Counted from the stretch's first letter, positions 1 through 10,086 are shown. The stretch is 64,000 nt of DNA from Thermoleophilaceae bacterium (GCA_030447875.1 JAUJOA010000004.1:1-64000), one strand, 5' to 3'. Translations and numbers: made by a program. The notes: a model not told the origin generated them from the sequence alone.

Positions 1-1147
1 GACGAGCGAAGTTGGTGTTGAGCAGACCCCCGACCGCGCCCTCCACGACGCTGGCTCCGTTGTCGGCCGCGTAGACGGTGCCGAGCGCGAAGAAGTTCGT
101 CTCGACCACGAAGCTGTCCCACACCCGTAGCGGCATGACCTGACACTCCGGGCACAGGCCGGCCTCGCCGATGCCCACCTCGTCGTCGTCGGTGCCGGGC
201 TGCTCGTCGTCGCCCTCGTTCGTGGTGCGCGCCGCCTCCAGCGCGCGGTCCGTGCCGTGGCCGGTAGCGCTGCAGCAGCTGGAGGCGTCGAACGGGTCGT
301 TGTCGTCGTCGAAGAAGTCCCAGCCCGCGATGTCGTCGACGTAGCCGTTGTCGTCGGCGTCCGTGCCGTCGGAGAAGCGCGCGATCAGGTCGGAGGCGTC
401 GAGGATCTCGTCCGCTCCGGTCCCTCCGTCGGCCGCGTTGTCGCCGTCGTCGATGCTCACGCGGGAGTCGCACGCGTAGTCGAGCACGTTGAAGGCACCG
501 TCGCCGTTTGCGTCGTCGTCGCCCTCGTCGCCGTCGAACCCGTCGCACGCGACCTCGCCGCCGAGCGCGTCGGCGTTGGCCGCGACGTCGGGAGCAGGTA
601 GCTCGTCCCCGTTGAGGTGGACCTTCTCGACGAGCTCCTCAGATTCCCACTCGATGCCGGTGTCCAGGATCGCCACAACCGTCTCGGGGCTCCCGGTCGA
701 GTACTTCCACGCCGTGTCCGCGCGAACACCGGCGATCTGCGCGCACGCACCCGACTGAGGATCCCCGTCGTTCAGGTTCGCCCGGCGTCCCTGCTGGTCG
801 AGCTGGTCACAGTCCCGGTAGGTCGTACGCGAGCCCGGAACCAGGTCGCGGGCGGAGTCGGGACTGAACCCGAAGACCGGGAACTGCTCCTCGAAGTAAC
901 TGCGGCAGTCCTTGACGCCGGGCTTTCCCTTCTCCTCGTCGTCGTCCTCGCAGGGATCGAAGTCGGCGTCGTTCGGCGTATCGACGCGCGGGCTCTCGGC
1001 GGGGTCCGGGCGCTCCCCCGAGTCCGGCGACGAGTCGAAGTCACCGAAGTCCGCCAGCGCCGCCGCCAGCGGCACGGTGACAGCCAGCAACGCGCCGATC
1101 ACGATGGCCAGCGCTGACCTGCGGAACCTTCCCCCCATCGTCACCAT
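1..1147 (-). CDS. Secreted subtilisin-like serine protease (S8), 3' end truncated by window edge
   Basis: Minus-strand open frame running off the left edge (absent from ORF track): MVTMGGRFRRSALAIVIGALLAVTVPLAAALA signal peptide, then Asp motif VVAILDTGIEW and His motif GHGT, plus typical DDNGYVDDIAGWDFFDDDNDPFD segment. Confidence 0.88.
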   Translation of the reverse strand, partial: MVTMGGRFRRSALAIVIGALLAVTVPLAAALADFGDFDSSPDSGERPDPAESPRVDTPNDADFDPCEDDDEEKGKPGVKDCRSYFEEQFPVFGFSPDSARDLVPGSRTTYRDCDQLDQQGRRANLNDGDPQSGACAQIAGVRADTAWKYSTGSPETVVAILDTGIEWESEELVEKVHLNGDELPAPDVAANADALGGEVACDGFDGDEGDDDANGDGAFNVLDYACDSRVSIDDGDNAADGGTGADEILDASDLIARFSDGTDADDNGYVDDIAGWDFFDDDNDPFDASSCCSATGHGTDRALEAARTTNEGDDEQPGTDDDEVGIGEAGLCPECQVMPLRVWDSFVVETNFFALGTVYAADNGASVVEGAVGGLLNTNFAR

Positions 1148-1226
1148 TCACTCCTGGCCGGTCGGTAGCGTCGCATACCTCGACCGACCCTGCGCCACAA
1201 GGCGGGCGGCGACACGACAGGAAGCG

Positions 1227-1586
1227 TCACCGCCCGAGCAGCCTCTCGACCAGGGCGGCCGACTCGCGCGCCATCCGCGACCGGGGGACGACCTGGTCGA
1301 AGCCGGCCTCCTCGGCGCGGCGGCGCGTGTCCTGGTCCACGTGCGCGTAGAAGCCGAGGGTCGGGATCCCGTCGAGCTCGCGACCCATCTTCATCGAGCC
1401 GATCAGGGCGGTGCCGTCGTATTCCTCCGCCGTGAGGTCGACCACCAGGAGCTCGGCCCGCGGCGCCTCCGCGCGCGCGGCGTCCTCCGTGTCGAGTCGC
1501 GCGACCTCATGCCCCGCCGCCGCGAGTGAGCCCTCCACCTTCGTGCCGAACAGAAGGTCGGGGCAGAGCACTGCGATCCGACCCAT
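1227..1586 (-). CDS. Response-regulator receiver-like protein
   Basis: 119 aa, receiver-like fold pattern (AVLCPDLLFGTKVEGSLAAAGHEV...LLVVDLTAEEYDG...). Confidence 0.6.
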   Translation of the reverse strand: MGRIAVLCPDLLFGTKVEGSLAAAGHEVARLDTEDAARAEAPRAELLVVDLTAEEYDGTALIGSMKMGRELDGIPTLGFYAHVDQDTRRRAEEAGFDQVVPRSRMARESAALVERLLGR

Positions 1587-1949
1587 CTACTGCGCTCGGC
1601 GCTTGCGGAACTCCTGGCGCACCGACTCCGGCCTACCCCACATCTGTGTCACCTCGACGCGTCCCGAGCGAGTCTCGCGCACAGCCAGCTCCCCCTCGAT
1701 GCCCACCTCGTCGAGCAGGGCGAGCGTCCCGCGCACGGTCTCGGGCGCAGCCGCGTGCCCGAACTCGTGGGCGACGAGGATTCGCCAGTGCCAATCATGC
1801 TTCGAGTGGCCCTGCGCGTTGACCTGGACCAGCATCGTGGCGGCCTCTATGTAGCGGTCCTCGTCGAAGATCCGCAGATCGAACTGCAGGTCTGTCCAGT
1901 CGGACGGGAGCGAGTCGACGATACGCTGGAAGTCGTCCGCCAGGGGCAC
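1587..1949 (-). CDS. Hypothetical protein
   Basis: 120 aa, directly abutting the receiver-like gene on the same strand; protein-like composition. Confidence 0.6.
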   Translation of the reverse strand: MPLADDFQRIVDSLPSDWTDLQFDLRIFDEDRYIEAATMLVQVNAQGHSKHDWHWRILVAHEFGHAAAPETVRGTLALLDEVGIEGELAVRETRSGRVEVTQMWGRPESVRQEFRKRRAQ

Positions 1950-1987
1950 GAGCAGACTGTAGTCAACCCGGCCCTACCATTGACCTC

Positions 1988-2917
1988 ATGACCACGGCGG
2001 CAACCGACGAGTACCAACTCCTCAAGCGGCACGTCGGCCTACTGGATCGCTCCGACCGCGGCAAGCTCCGCCTGTCAGGCGCCGATGTCGCCGAGTTCCT
2101 CCAGGGTCAGCTGACGAACGACATCGAGGCGCTGACGCCGGGCCAGGGCTGCTACGCGGCCCTCCTCACCCACAAGGGGAAGCTTCGCGCCGACGTGCGG
2201 GTTCTCCGCGGGGAGGGATGGTGCCTGCTCGACACGGAGCCCGCGGGCCACGGTCCGCTGGCCAAGACCGTGCAGATGTACAGCATCGGCCGCGACGTCC
2301 GGCTCAGTGACGAGACCTCCGATCGGGCGATCCTCTCCCTCATCGGCCCGGCCTCGGCATCCGGATTGGACGTCGAGCCCGCGGACGGCGAGCACTCTTT
2401 CGTGGAGGGCGCCCATGGCATCTACGTGAGGACCGACATGGGCGTCGACGTGATCTGCGCGGTGGAGGAGGTCGACGCAGTGGTTGCGGCGCTCGGGGTG
2501 GAGTCCGTCTCGGCGGCCACCGCGGAGTGCCTGCGCATCGAGTCGGGGCGCCCCCGCTATGGCCTCGACATGGACGCGGACACCATTCCGCAGGAGGCCG
2601 GCCTGAACGATCGCGCCGTCAGCTTCGCCAAGGGCTGTTACGTGGGCCAGGAGACCGTCGCGCGGCTTCACTACAAGGGCAAGCCGAACCGTCACCTGCG
2701 CGGCCTTCGGCTTGGCGCTCCGGCCGAGCACGGGGATCCCGTGGTCGGCGCCGAGAAGCCCGTCGGCCGCATCGGCTCGACCTGCGTGTCTCCGGCACAC
2801 GGGCCGATTGCGCTGGCGATCCTTCGACGCGACGTCGGGCCGGGTGACACCGTCGTGGTGGGTGAGGCGAGGATTGCCGCGGAGGTCGTGGACCCGCGCT
2901 TCGGCCCGGCGGACTGA
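1988..2917 (+). CDS. ygfZ: Folate-binding protein YgfZ / GcvT-like
   Basis: FLQGQLTNDI and diagnostic KGCYVGQE motif; -10-like TACCAT 7 nt before ATG. Confidence 0.9.
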   Translation: MTTAATDEYQLLKRHVGLLDRSDRGKLRLSGADVAEFLQGQLTNDIEALTPGQGCYAALLTHKGKLRADVRVLRGEGWCLLDTEPAGHGPLAKTVQMYSIGRDVRLSDETSDRAILSLIGPASASGLDVEPADGEHSFVEGAHGIYVRTDMGVDVICAVEEVDAVVAALGVESVSAATAECLRIESGRPRYGLDMDADTIPQEAGLNDRAVSFAKGCYVGQETVARLHYKGKPNRHLRGLRLGAPAEHGDPVVGAEKPVGRIGSTCVSPAHGPIALAILRRDVGPGDTVVVGEARIAAEVVDPRFGPAD

Positions 2918-2993
2918 GCGGAACCATTCACGGGCGTTTCAGCGCCCGCCGGTCGGGATAGCATGGCCGCTTGACCTCGACACAGGGAGCTCG

Positions 2994-3197
2994 GTGACCA
3001 CCTTCACGGCAGACCGTCAGGCAAAGAGGCTGGCGGAGATCGAGGCGCGGCGCGGCACGGCCTGGAAGGTCTACAGCGAGAGCTTGCGGGACCTCGGAGG
3101 CCAGGCATACGAGGACGCCGAGGACCGGTCCTGGGAGCGCCTGCGGGCTGAGCTGCAGCAGCTGGACGAGGAACGCCGGCTCGTCGAGGCGAGCTGA
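2994..3197 (+). CDS. Small hypothetical protein (67 aa)
   Basis: GTG-start ORF VTTFTADRQAKRLAEIEARRGTAWKVYSESLRDLGG..., protein-like and charged. Confidence 0.6.
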   Translation: MTTFTADRQAKRLAEIEARRGTAWKVYSESLRDLGGQAYEDAEDRSWERLRAELQQLDEERRLVEAS

Positions 3198-3289
3198 CCG
3201 CCTCGCTGCCCGACCGCTTGCATCCGCATGGTTGGGATAGGGTTCGCGCCCGAGGGCGGCATGTCGAGGGGGTCCCCGGGAGTGAAGCG

Positions 3290-3718
3290 ATGACCAGCAC
3301 GCGATGGACTCGGGTGGCCGTGCTCCTCCTCCTGGTGTCTCTCGGCATCGGCGGCTGCGGTGGTGACGACTTCGAGAACGAACCGCGTCCGCCCGTGCCG
3401 CTGGCCGTCACGGGCGTGATCACCGAGGACAGAGTCACCATCTCGCCCGACTCTTTCGGCGCGGGGCCCGTCGTCCTCACCGTCTCGAACCAGACGCCCG
3501 ACTCTCACACGGTCACGCTCGAAGGAGGAGGGATCACGCCCGAGGAAGTGGGGCCGATAAATCCCGAGGACACGGCGTCGATTCAGAAGACGCTGCCCGA
3601 GGGCGCCTACACGGTCGAGGCGAACTCGGGCGGGGACGTGTTCGGTGGCATCAAGCCGGGCAGGATCAAGGTCGGGGCCGAGCGCGGCAGCGCTGCGGAC
3701 GATCTAGAGCTCCCCTGA
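3290..3718 (+). CDS. Putative lipoprotein, cupredoxin-like
   Basis: Signal with lipobox-like LGIGGCGG; beta-rich segment VVLTVSNQTPDSHTVTLEG. Confidence 0.65.
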   Translation: MTSTRWTRVAVLLLLVSLGIGGCGGDDFENEPRPPVPLAVTGVITEDRVTISPDSFGAGPVVLTVSNQTPDSHTVTLEGGGITPEEVGPINPEDTASIQKTLPEGAYTVEANSGGDVFGGIKPGRIKVGAERGSAADDLELP

Positions 3719-3791
3719 CGCCGCCGTGAGACCGCCGGGGCGATGGCGCGACCGCTACGATCGGCGCCCCGCGACCCAGGAGTGCTGACGC

Positions 3792-5063
3792 ATGGCTCAA
3801 GTTGACCTGACGAATGTGACCGATGTGGGCGTGGAGCCGGGCACGCTCCCCTCGACCATGACTGCCTGGGTCATCCGCCAGGACCGCGAGGGCGAGCCCG
3901 TGGACGCCTTCCAGCTGGAGGAGATCGAGGTACCGGAGCCCGGCGCGTTCGAGGTGGTCGTCCGGGTGATGGCCGCGGGCGTGAACTTCAACAACGTCTG
4001 GGCGGCGCTCGGCCAGCCCGTCTCGGTCTTTCGCTACCACCCCGAGGAGGACCACCACATCGGCGGCTCGGACGCGTCCGGCATCGTCTGGAAGTGCGGT
4101 GAGGGCGTGACGAAATGGAAGCCCGGCGACGAGGTCGTCATTCACTGCAACCAGGCCTCCTACGAGGACATCGAGGTCCACGGCCTTGACCCGCTCGCCG
4201 CCCCCTCGCAGCAGATCTGGGGCTACGAGACCTCCTGGGGATCGTTCGCGCAGTTCACCAAGGTGCAGGCGCAGCAGCTGATCCCGAAGCCGAAGAACCT
4301 CACATGGGAGGAGGCAGCGTCGTACGGCCTCACCTACTTCACGGCCTACCGCATGCTGATCAAGCAGTGCAACATCCAGCAGGGCGACCGCGTGCTCGTC
4401 TGGGGTGCGGCCGGCGGGCTGGGAGTGTTCGCGCTCCAGCTCTGCAAGGCGGCCGGTGCGCAGGCGGTGGGCGTCGTGTCGAGCGCCGAGAAGGGCGAGC
4501 TCGTGGAGCGCCTCGGCGCAGTCGGCTGGATCGACCGCAACGAGTTCAGCGGGATGATGCGCAAGGGAGGCGAGTCGGCTGACGAGGAGAAGGCCCGCTT
4601 CAAGGAGTCGCGCCGCTTCTCGAAGCAGGTGAAGGAGATGCTCGGCTCGGAGCCCGACTACGTGTTCGAGCACGTCGGCCAGGCCACCTTCCCCACCTCG
4701 GTGCTCACCGTCAAGCCGTTCGGCAAGGTCGTGATCTGCGGCGCAACTTCAGGCTTCAACCTCGACTTCGACGTGCGCTACCTGTGGATGCGCCAGAAGC
4801 AGATCATCGGCTCGCACTTCGCGAACGCCTGGGAGGCAAACCGCGCGAGCGCGCTGATCGAGCAGGGATTGATACGCCCGGTGCTCTGGCGGACGATGGG
4901 CTTCGACGGCGTGGCCGAGGCGCACCAGCTGATGCGCGAGAACAAGCACCTCGGCAAGATCGCGATCCTGGTCGGGGCCGAGGAAGAGGACTCGGGAAGT
5001 CGGCCGACGGGCCGGGGGCGATCCGGGCGGAGGTCGGCGCTTGATCGGTCCGGCCGGAGCTAA
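3792..5063 (+). CDS. ccrA: Crotonyl-CoA carboxylase/reductase
   Basis: 423 aa MDR-type reductase with Ccr-typical sequence (HHIGGSDASGIVWKCGEGV, VLVWGAAGGLGVFALQL, FEHVGQATFPTSVLTVKPFGKVVICGATSGFNLDFDVRYLWMRQKQIIGSHFAN). Confidence 0.93.
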   Translation: MAQVDLTNVTDVGVEPGTLPSTMTAWVIRQDREGEPVDAFQLEEIEVPEPGAFEVVVRVMAAGVNFNNVWAALGQPVSVFRYHPEEDHHIGGSDASGIVWKCGEGVTKWKPGDEVVIHCNQASYEDIEVHGLDPLAAPSQQIWGYETSWGSFAQFTKVQAQQLIPKPKNLTWEEAASYGLTYFTAYRMLIKQCNIQQGDRVLVWGAAGGLGVFALQLCKAAGAQAVGVVSSAEKGELVERLGAVGWIDRNEFSGMMRKGGESADEEKARFKESRRFSKQVKEMLGSEPDYVFEHVGQATFPTSVLTVKPFGKVVICGATSGFNLDFDVRYLWMRQKQIIGSHFANAWEANRASALIEQGLIRPVLWRTMGFDGVAEAHQLMRENKHLGKIAILVGAEEEDSGSRPTGRGRSGRRSALDRSGRS

Positions 5064-5378
5064 GCTCGTCCAGATCGACTGGCTCGCCAACCCGTTCCGA
5101 GGCGACAAGTTCGAGCAGGCCTGGCGGCCCGTCGCGGAGGCGGCGCTCGACTACGGTGCCAGCGGATACGCGTTCGTCCGCTCGCAGGACGATCGTCTTC
5201 ACTTCACGCAGCTCGCCGTCTTCGAGGACAAGCTGGCCTTCGAGCGCTACTGGTACTCCGAGGAGGTCTCCGAGGCGCGGCGGCCGCGGCCGGGATGTTC
5301 CAGATCCCCGTCGTGCCCGTATGGCACGAGGTGATCGACTCCGGCGCCCTGGAGTCCGAGAGCGCCGCCGCCCGGTAA
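5041..5378 (+). CDS. Small hypothetical (dimeric alpha-beta-like) protein, apparently interrupted by a 1-nt frameshift
   Basis: Frame 1 encodes IGPAGAKLVQIDWLANPFRG...YWYSEEVSEAR; continuation AAAAGMFQIPVVPVWHEVIDSGALESESAAAR* lies in the next frame after the GC tract at ~5272-5294. Confidence 0.55.
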
Positions 5379-5450
5379 CCGGCGCCAACTCGCACGTCAC
5401 AAGCCAACCTCAACGGTGATGCGAGGGGCTCGGCGCTGGCGCGGACGGCT

Positions 5451-7638
5451 GTGCCCGCGCCATGCCTGAAGAGGCTGGCGCTCGCGTCGGCGATGCTTGC
5501 CGCGCTGCTTTTGCCGGCGTCGGCATCCGCGGCGCCGCCCACTCCCCTTCGGGCACGACTGCGAGCCGCAGAACGGCGTCCTCTTCTGTGAGACCGAGGA
5601 CCTCGACGATCGCGTGCCGAGCTTCGACGGGACGCCGCTCGACGTGGACGTGACGCTGCCGGAGGACGCCGAGCGAGGCGAGCCGCTTCCGACCATCGTG
5701 ATGCTCCACGGGTACGGCGGCAACAAGAGGGACTTCGAGGCGGAGTCGCCCGAAGGCGATGCCGACGACAGCGAGACGACGTACCACTACAACAACGTCC
5801 ACTTCGCGCAGCAGGGCTATGCCGTCCTCAACTACACCGCGCGCGGCTTCGGCCGCTCGTGCGGGCGAACAGAGCGGTCGAACATGACCCCGGACTGCCT
5901 CGCGAACAAGAGCTACATCCATCTGGCCGACCAGCGGTGGGAAGGGCGCGACAGCCAGCATCTCCTCGGCAGGCTGGTGGACCAGGGCATCACCGATCGG
6001 CATGCGATCGGCACCACCGGCATCTCCTATGGCGGCGGTCAGAGCATCGAGCTCGCCTACCTGCGCGACAGGATCCGGAAGCTCGACGGCTCCTTCAAGC
6101 GGTGGCGCAGTCCCGAGGGCAAGCGGCTCGAGATCTCCGCCGCATATCCGCGCTGGCCGTGGTCCGACCTGGTCTACTCGCTGCTGCCGAACGGCCGCTT
6201 CCTCGACTTCCGGACCGCGCCCAAGAGCCAGAGCCTCGACCCGCTCGGCGTGCCGATCCAGAGTTACATCAGCGGCCTCTTCGCGCTCGGAGGGGTTACG
6301 GGGACCTACTGCGGCGCCCCGCCTCGCACGCCTCCCTGCAATGACCCGAGCGCCGACCTCACGAGCGCGTTCGCCGAGGTGGTCAAGGGAGAGCCGATAA
6401 GCGCGAGGGCACGTGCCTTCGCGAGGGAGCTGGTCAGGTTCCACTCGGGCTTCCCGATCCCGAAGAACGGGACGGAACCGGCGCCGCTCCTCCTCCAGAG
6501 CGGCTGGACCGACGATCTCTTCCCGCCGTCCGAGACGATCCGCGTCTACAACGACCTGCGCACGGACGATCCCGATGCCCCCGTCTCGCTTCAGTTTGGC
6601 GACCTCGGCCACGCGCGCGCATCGAACAAGGAGAACTCGGACCGCGCCTTCAACGACCAGGGGGTCGCGTTCTTCGACCGCTATCTGCAGGCCTCGGGCG
6701 CCCGGAAGGCTCCGGAGCCCGGGCGAGTCACCGCGTATACGCAGACCTGCCCGCAGGACGCTCCGGCGGACGGGCCGTTCAAGGCCAAGCGCTACAGCTC
6801 GCTCGACCGCGGCGCCCTCGAGTTCGCCCGGTCCTCATCGCAGACCGTCAGCTCGGGTGGCGGCAACCCGGCCACAAGCACCGCTGTAGACCCGATCGCG
6901 GGCGGCCGTGACGCCTGCCGAGAGGTCGACGACGAGAACGAGCCGGGCACGGCAGTCGTCCGCGGGCCCGTCAGCCGCGGCTTCACCCTTCTCGGCCTTC
7001 CCACCATCACGGCGAACGTCGACACGAACGGCAACTTCGGGCAGCTCGATTCGCGCCTCTGGGACGTCGCCCCGAACGGAAAGCAAAGGCTCATCAGTCG
7101 CAGCGGATACCGGCTCGAGAACGACCAGGAGGGGAGGATCACCTTCCAGCAGCACGGCAACGGCTACTGCTTCGCCAGCGGCCATCGACCGAAGCTCCAG
7201 CTGCTCGGCCGCGACGCGCCGTACTACCGCCCGAGCAACACGCCGTTCTCGATAGAAGTATCCGACGTGGACATCGAGCTGCCCACCGCCGAGAAGGACC
7301 CGGTACCTGCGCTCAGGCTGTCGGTCGACCCCGACGAGGCCAGAAGCGGCAGACGAACCCGATTCACCTTCACGGTCAGAAGCCGCGACGACGAGTGTGC
7401 CCGGAAGGACAGCGTCCAGCCGGATCCCTCGGTACGAGTCGAGGGCGTCAAGGTCCGGTTCGACGGCATCGTCGGTGAGACGGACGAGAACGGCCGGTTC
7501 TCCGTGACGCGGCGCGTCTCGGACGCCACCAAGGCCCGGGCGGCGAAGTCGGGGTATCAGCGCGACACCGAAGCCGTGGAAGTCGACGCCGCGGGGCCGG
7601 GATCACCCTTCGGGGGGGACCGGTTCCGGCGCAGGTGA
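5451..7638 (+). CDS. Secreted CocE/NonD-type (X-Pro dipeptidyl-peptidase S15-like) alpha/beta hydrolase; signal peptide in a different frame
   Basis: TIVMLHGYGGNKRDFE, GTTGISYGGGQSIELAY nucleophile motif, C-terminal beta domain; open frame from 5497. Signal peptide VPAPCLKRLALASAMLAALLLPASASAAPPTP in another frame from GTG 5451. Confidence 0.85.
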
Positions 7639-9788
7639 GCCGCAGGCCGCCAGGCCGTAGCGCGAGGCGCTTGGTCATTGCTGCCGTTGTCGCGGCCGCT
7701 CTTCTCACCGTGGCCGCTCCGGCCTCCGGTGAGATCCCGAGCTCTTTGACGAGCGCCTGCGAGCTACGCGACGCCGCCGACGGCGACGCCTCCAGGGCCC
7801 AGCTGCCCTATCACTTCTGCGACGACGGCGTGCCGTCCCATGGCGGGCGTGACCCGAACCCGGGCGCGAAGAAGGCGATCGCCGTGCCGGAGCGCTACGC
7901 CGGCTACCGGGGCCTGCCGAGAAAGGCGCCTGCGGAGGAGGACGCCGGAGCCGACAAGCGGGGAAACATCGCGCTCGACGCCGACCTCTCCTTCCCGGAT
8001 CCCGAGAAGAGCCCCATGCCCAAGCGCGGCTATCCGCTCGTCGTGATGATGCACGGCTGCTGCGGCGGCAGCAAGGCCGACTGGGAGGAGACCACGATCG
8101 ACGCCCCCGAGTCGAGCGAGAAGTGGCACTACAGCAATGCCTGGTTCGCCTCGCGCGGCTACGTCGTCCTGACCTACACGTCGCGCGGGTTCGTGGACGG
8201 CTCGGGCGATGGCTCGACCGGCGAATCGCGGCTCCAGCACCGTCGCTTCGAGATGAACGACTTCCAGCACCTCACAGGTCAGATCGCCGACCAGCGGTTC
8301 AGGATCGCGGGCGAGCGGACCAGGGTCGATCCTCGCAAGATCGTGGCCACCGGGGGGTCGTACGGCGGCTGGTTCTCGTGGATGGCACTGACCGACCCCA
8401 GCTGGCGAAGCCCGCAGGGCGAGCGCATGCAGCTCGCCGCGGCGGCGCCGAAGTACGGCCTGACCGATCTGCTCTATTCGCTCGTGCCAAACGGGGCGCA
8501 CGGCCGGAGCGAGCTGCCGCCCAGCGACGGCAGCGGCACCACGAGCCCGATCGGCTTTCCGAAGCAGTCGATCGTCGCCGGGCTCTACGCGTCGGGCAAG
8601 ACCGGCATCCCGCCCGGCTCGAGACACGCCACGTTCCCCGAGTCGATCGACAGGGCCGTCGTCTGCGCGCAGTCGTACTACGACCCGGTGGAGAGCAACC
8701 CGCTCTGCGCGTCCACGCTCGCGACGACGCTTCCAAGCTTCGTCAAGAAGCAATCCCCCTACTACCAGAACCGGTTCTTCAGGCGACTGGAGAGGGGCGA
8801 TCCCAGGGCGCGCGTCCCGGTCTTCAGCGCGGGCACCTTCACCGACCCGCTCTTCCCGCCCTCCGAGCATCGCCGGATGGCCGAGCGGCTGAAGTCGGTC
8901 GATCCTCGCTACCCGGTGCAGGAGTACTACGGCGACTATCAGCACTTCGTGCAGAACAAGCGCAAGGAGTGGAGCGACCTGTGCGGCGACGAGGTCTGCG
9001 ACATCTCCGACTATCCGAGGCGGAACTTCAACAGGACTCCCGACGGCTTCTCCCGGCTCGGCGTCACCACGCGCCTCAATCGCCTGATCGACCACTACGC
9101 GAGGCCGCCCGCCAACCGCCGGGAGCCGAAGCCTCGCCGGGACGTGACGGGCGCGCTCCAGATCTGCCCCCAGAACGCCACGGACAAGTTTCCGGTCGAT
9201 CAGCCGGGAAAGCGGTTCACCGCCTCGAGCTTCGACCGGCTCGCCCCACATAGCCTGCGGCTCGAGATGAAGGGAAGCCGGACCACCACCAGCAAGGCCG
9301 CGGACCCTCATTCGCAACGATCCGACCCCGTGGCGAACCAGGTCGCGAACGGGGGTCGCTGCCCGGTCGAGACCACGCCCGCCGGACCGGGCGTGGCCAC
9401 CTACACCTCAAGCAGGCTCGACCGCCACTACACCATGCTCGGCCGTACCCGGGTGATCGCGCCGCATACCGGAAGCGGATCAGGAATCCAGCTGAACGCA
9501 CGCCTGTACGACGTCTTCCCCGACGGCAAGCAGGTCATGGTCGACCGCGGGGTGCGGCGCGTGACGAGGGCGAACGAGACCACCGTCTTCGACCTGCACG
9601 GCAATGGCTGGCGCTTTCCGCAGGGCCACCGGGTCCGCATCGAGTTGACCCAGGACGACTCGCCGTACATCCGCCCGTCGACCCAGCCCTCGACCCTCAC
9701 CCTCTCGGGCGTCACGCTGAAGATCCCGGTCAGGGAGGGCAGCCGGGACGGGGGCCGTCGGAGTTCACGTCCGTTCCGCCGGCGATGA
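7635..9788 (+). CDS. Secreted CocE/NonD-type (S15-like) alpha/beta hydrolase, tandem paralogue
   Basis: Signal peptide; PLVVMMHGCCGGSKADWE; KIVATGGSYGGWFSWMAL; same overall layout as 5451-7638. Confidence 0.87.
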   Translation: MSRRPPGRSARRLVIAAVVAAALLTVAAPASGEIPSSLTSACELRDAADGDASRAQLPYHFCDDGVPSHGGRDPNPGAKKAIAVPERYAGYRGLPRKAPAEEDAGADKRGNIALDADLSFPDPEKSPMPKRGYPLVVMMHGCCGGSKADWEETTIDAPESSEKWHYSNAWFASRGYVVLTYTSRGFVDGSGDGSTGESRLQHRRFEMNDFQHLTGQIADQRFRIAGERTRVDPRKIVATGGSYGGWFSWMALTDPSWRSPQGERMQLAAAAPKYGLTDLLYSLVPNGAHGRSELPPSDGSGTTSPIGFPKQSIVAGLYASGKTGIPPGSRHATFPESIDRAVVCAQSYYDPVESNPLCASTLATTLPSFVKKQSPYYQNRFFRRLERGDPRARVPVFSAGTFTDPLFPPSEHRRMAERLKSVDPRYPVQEYYGDYQHFVQNKRKEWSDLCGDEVCDISDYPRRNFNRTPDGFSRLGVTTRLNRLIDHYARPPANRREPKPRRDVTGALQICPQNATDKFPVDQPGKRFTASSFDRLAPHSLRLEMKGSRTTTSKAADPHSQRSDPVANQVANGGRCPVETTPAGPGVATYTSSRLDRHYTMLGRTRVIAPHTGSGSGIQLNARLYDVFPDGKQVMVDRGVRRVTRANETTVFDLHGNGWRFPQGHRVRIELTQDDSPYIRPSTQPSTLTLSGVTLKIPVREGSRDGGRRSSRPFRRR

Positions 9789-9795
9789 CCGTCCG

Positions 9796-10086
9796 TCAGC
9801 CCTGCTCGAGCGGGGCCATGGTCAGCCCGGAGTCCTTCAGCTGCTCCCAGTAGTGCTCGGCCGGCTCCTTGGGGCCGGTCCAGACGATCGCCTGACCGGT
9901 GTTGTGAATGCGGTCGGCGATCGCGTACCCGTGATCGAGGGTCACCCCGGGAATCACGCGCGCGAGGGCGGCTGCCACGCCGTCGAACGTGTTGTGGTCG
10001 TCGTTCAGCACGATCACCCGCCACGCGCCCCCGATCCCGCTTCCGGGTCCCTGGGTGCGTGGTCGCTCGATCGTCTGGGCGTTCAT
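9796..10086 (-). CDS. clpS: ATP-dependent Clp protease adaptor ClpS
   Basis: WRVIVLNDDHNTFDGVAAALARVIPG ... A(I)ADRIHNTGQAIVWTGPKEPAEHYWEQLKDSGLTMAPLE. Confidence 0.9.
   Translation of the reverse strand: MNAQTIERPRTQGPGSGIGGAWRVIVLNDDHNTFDGVAAALARVIPGVTLDHGYAIADRIHNTGQAIVWTGPKEPAEHYWEQLKDSGLTMAPLEQG

Noticed and set aside
1155-1190. GGTCGGT...ACCGACC inverted repeat upstream of the subtilase
   Set aside because: Only 7-bp arms with 17-nt spacer in very GC-rich DNA; likely chance.
5272-5378. Programmed ribosomal frameshifting as explanation for the split small ORF
   Set aside because: No slippery heptamer or obvious downstream pseudoknot; a second nearby 1-nt problem at 5544-5550 makes sequencing error the simpler explanation.
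7764-9317. 517-aa minus-strand ORF opposite the second S15-like hydrolase
   Set aside because: Antisense to a clearly homologous secreted hydrolase; composition typical of a shadow ORF.
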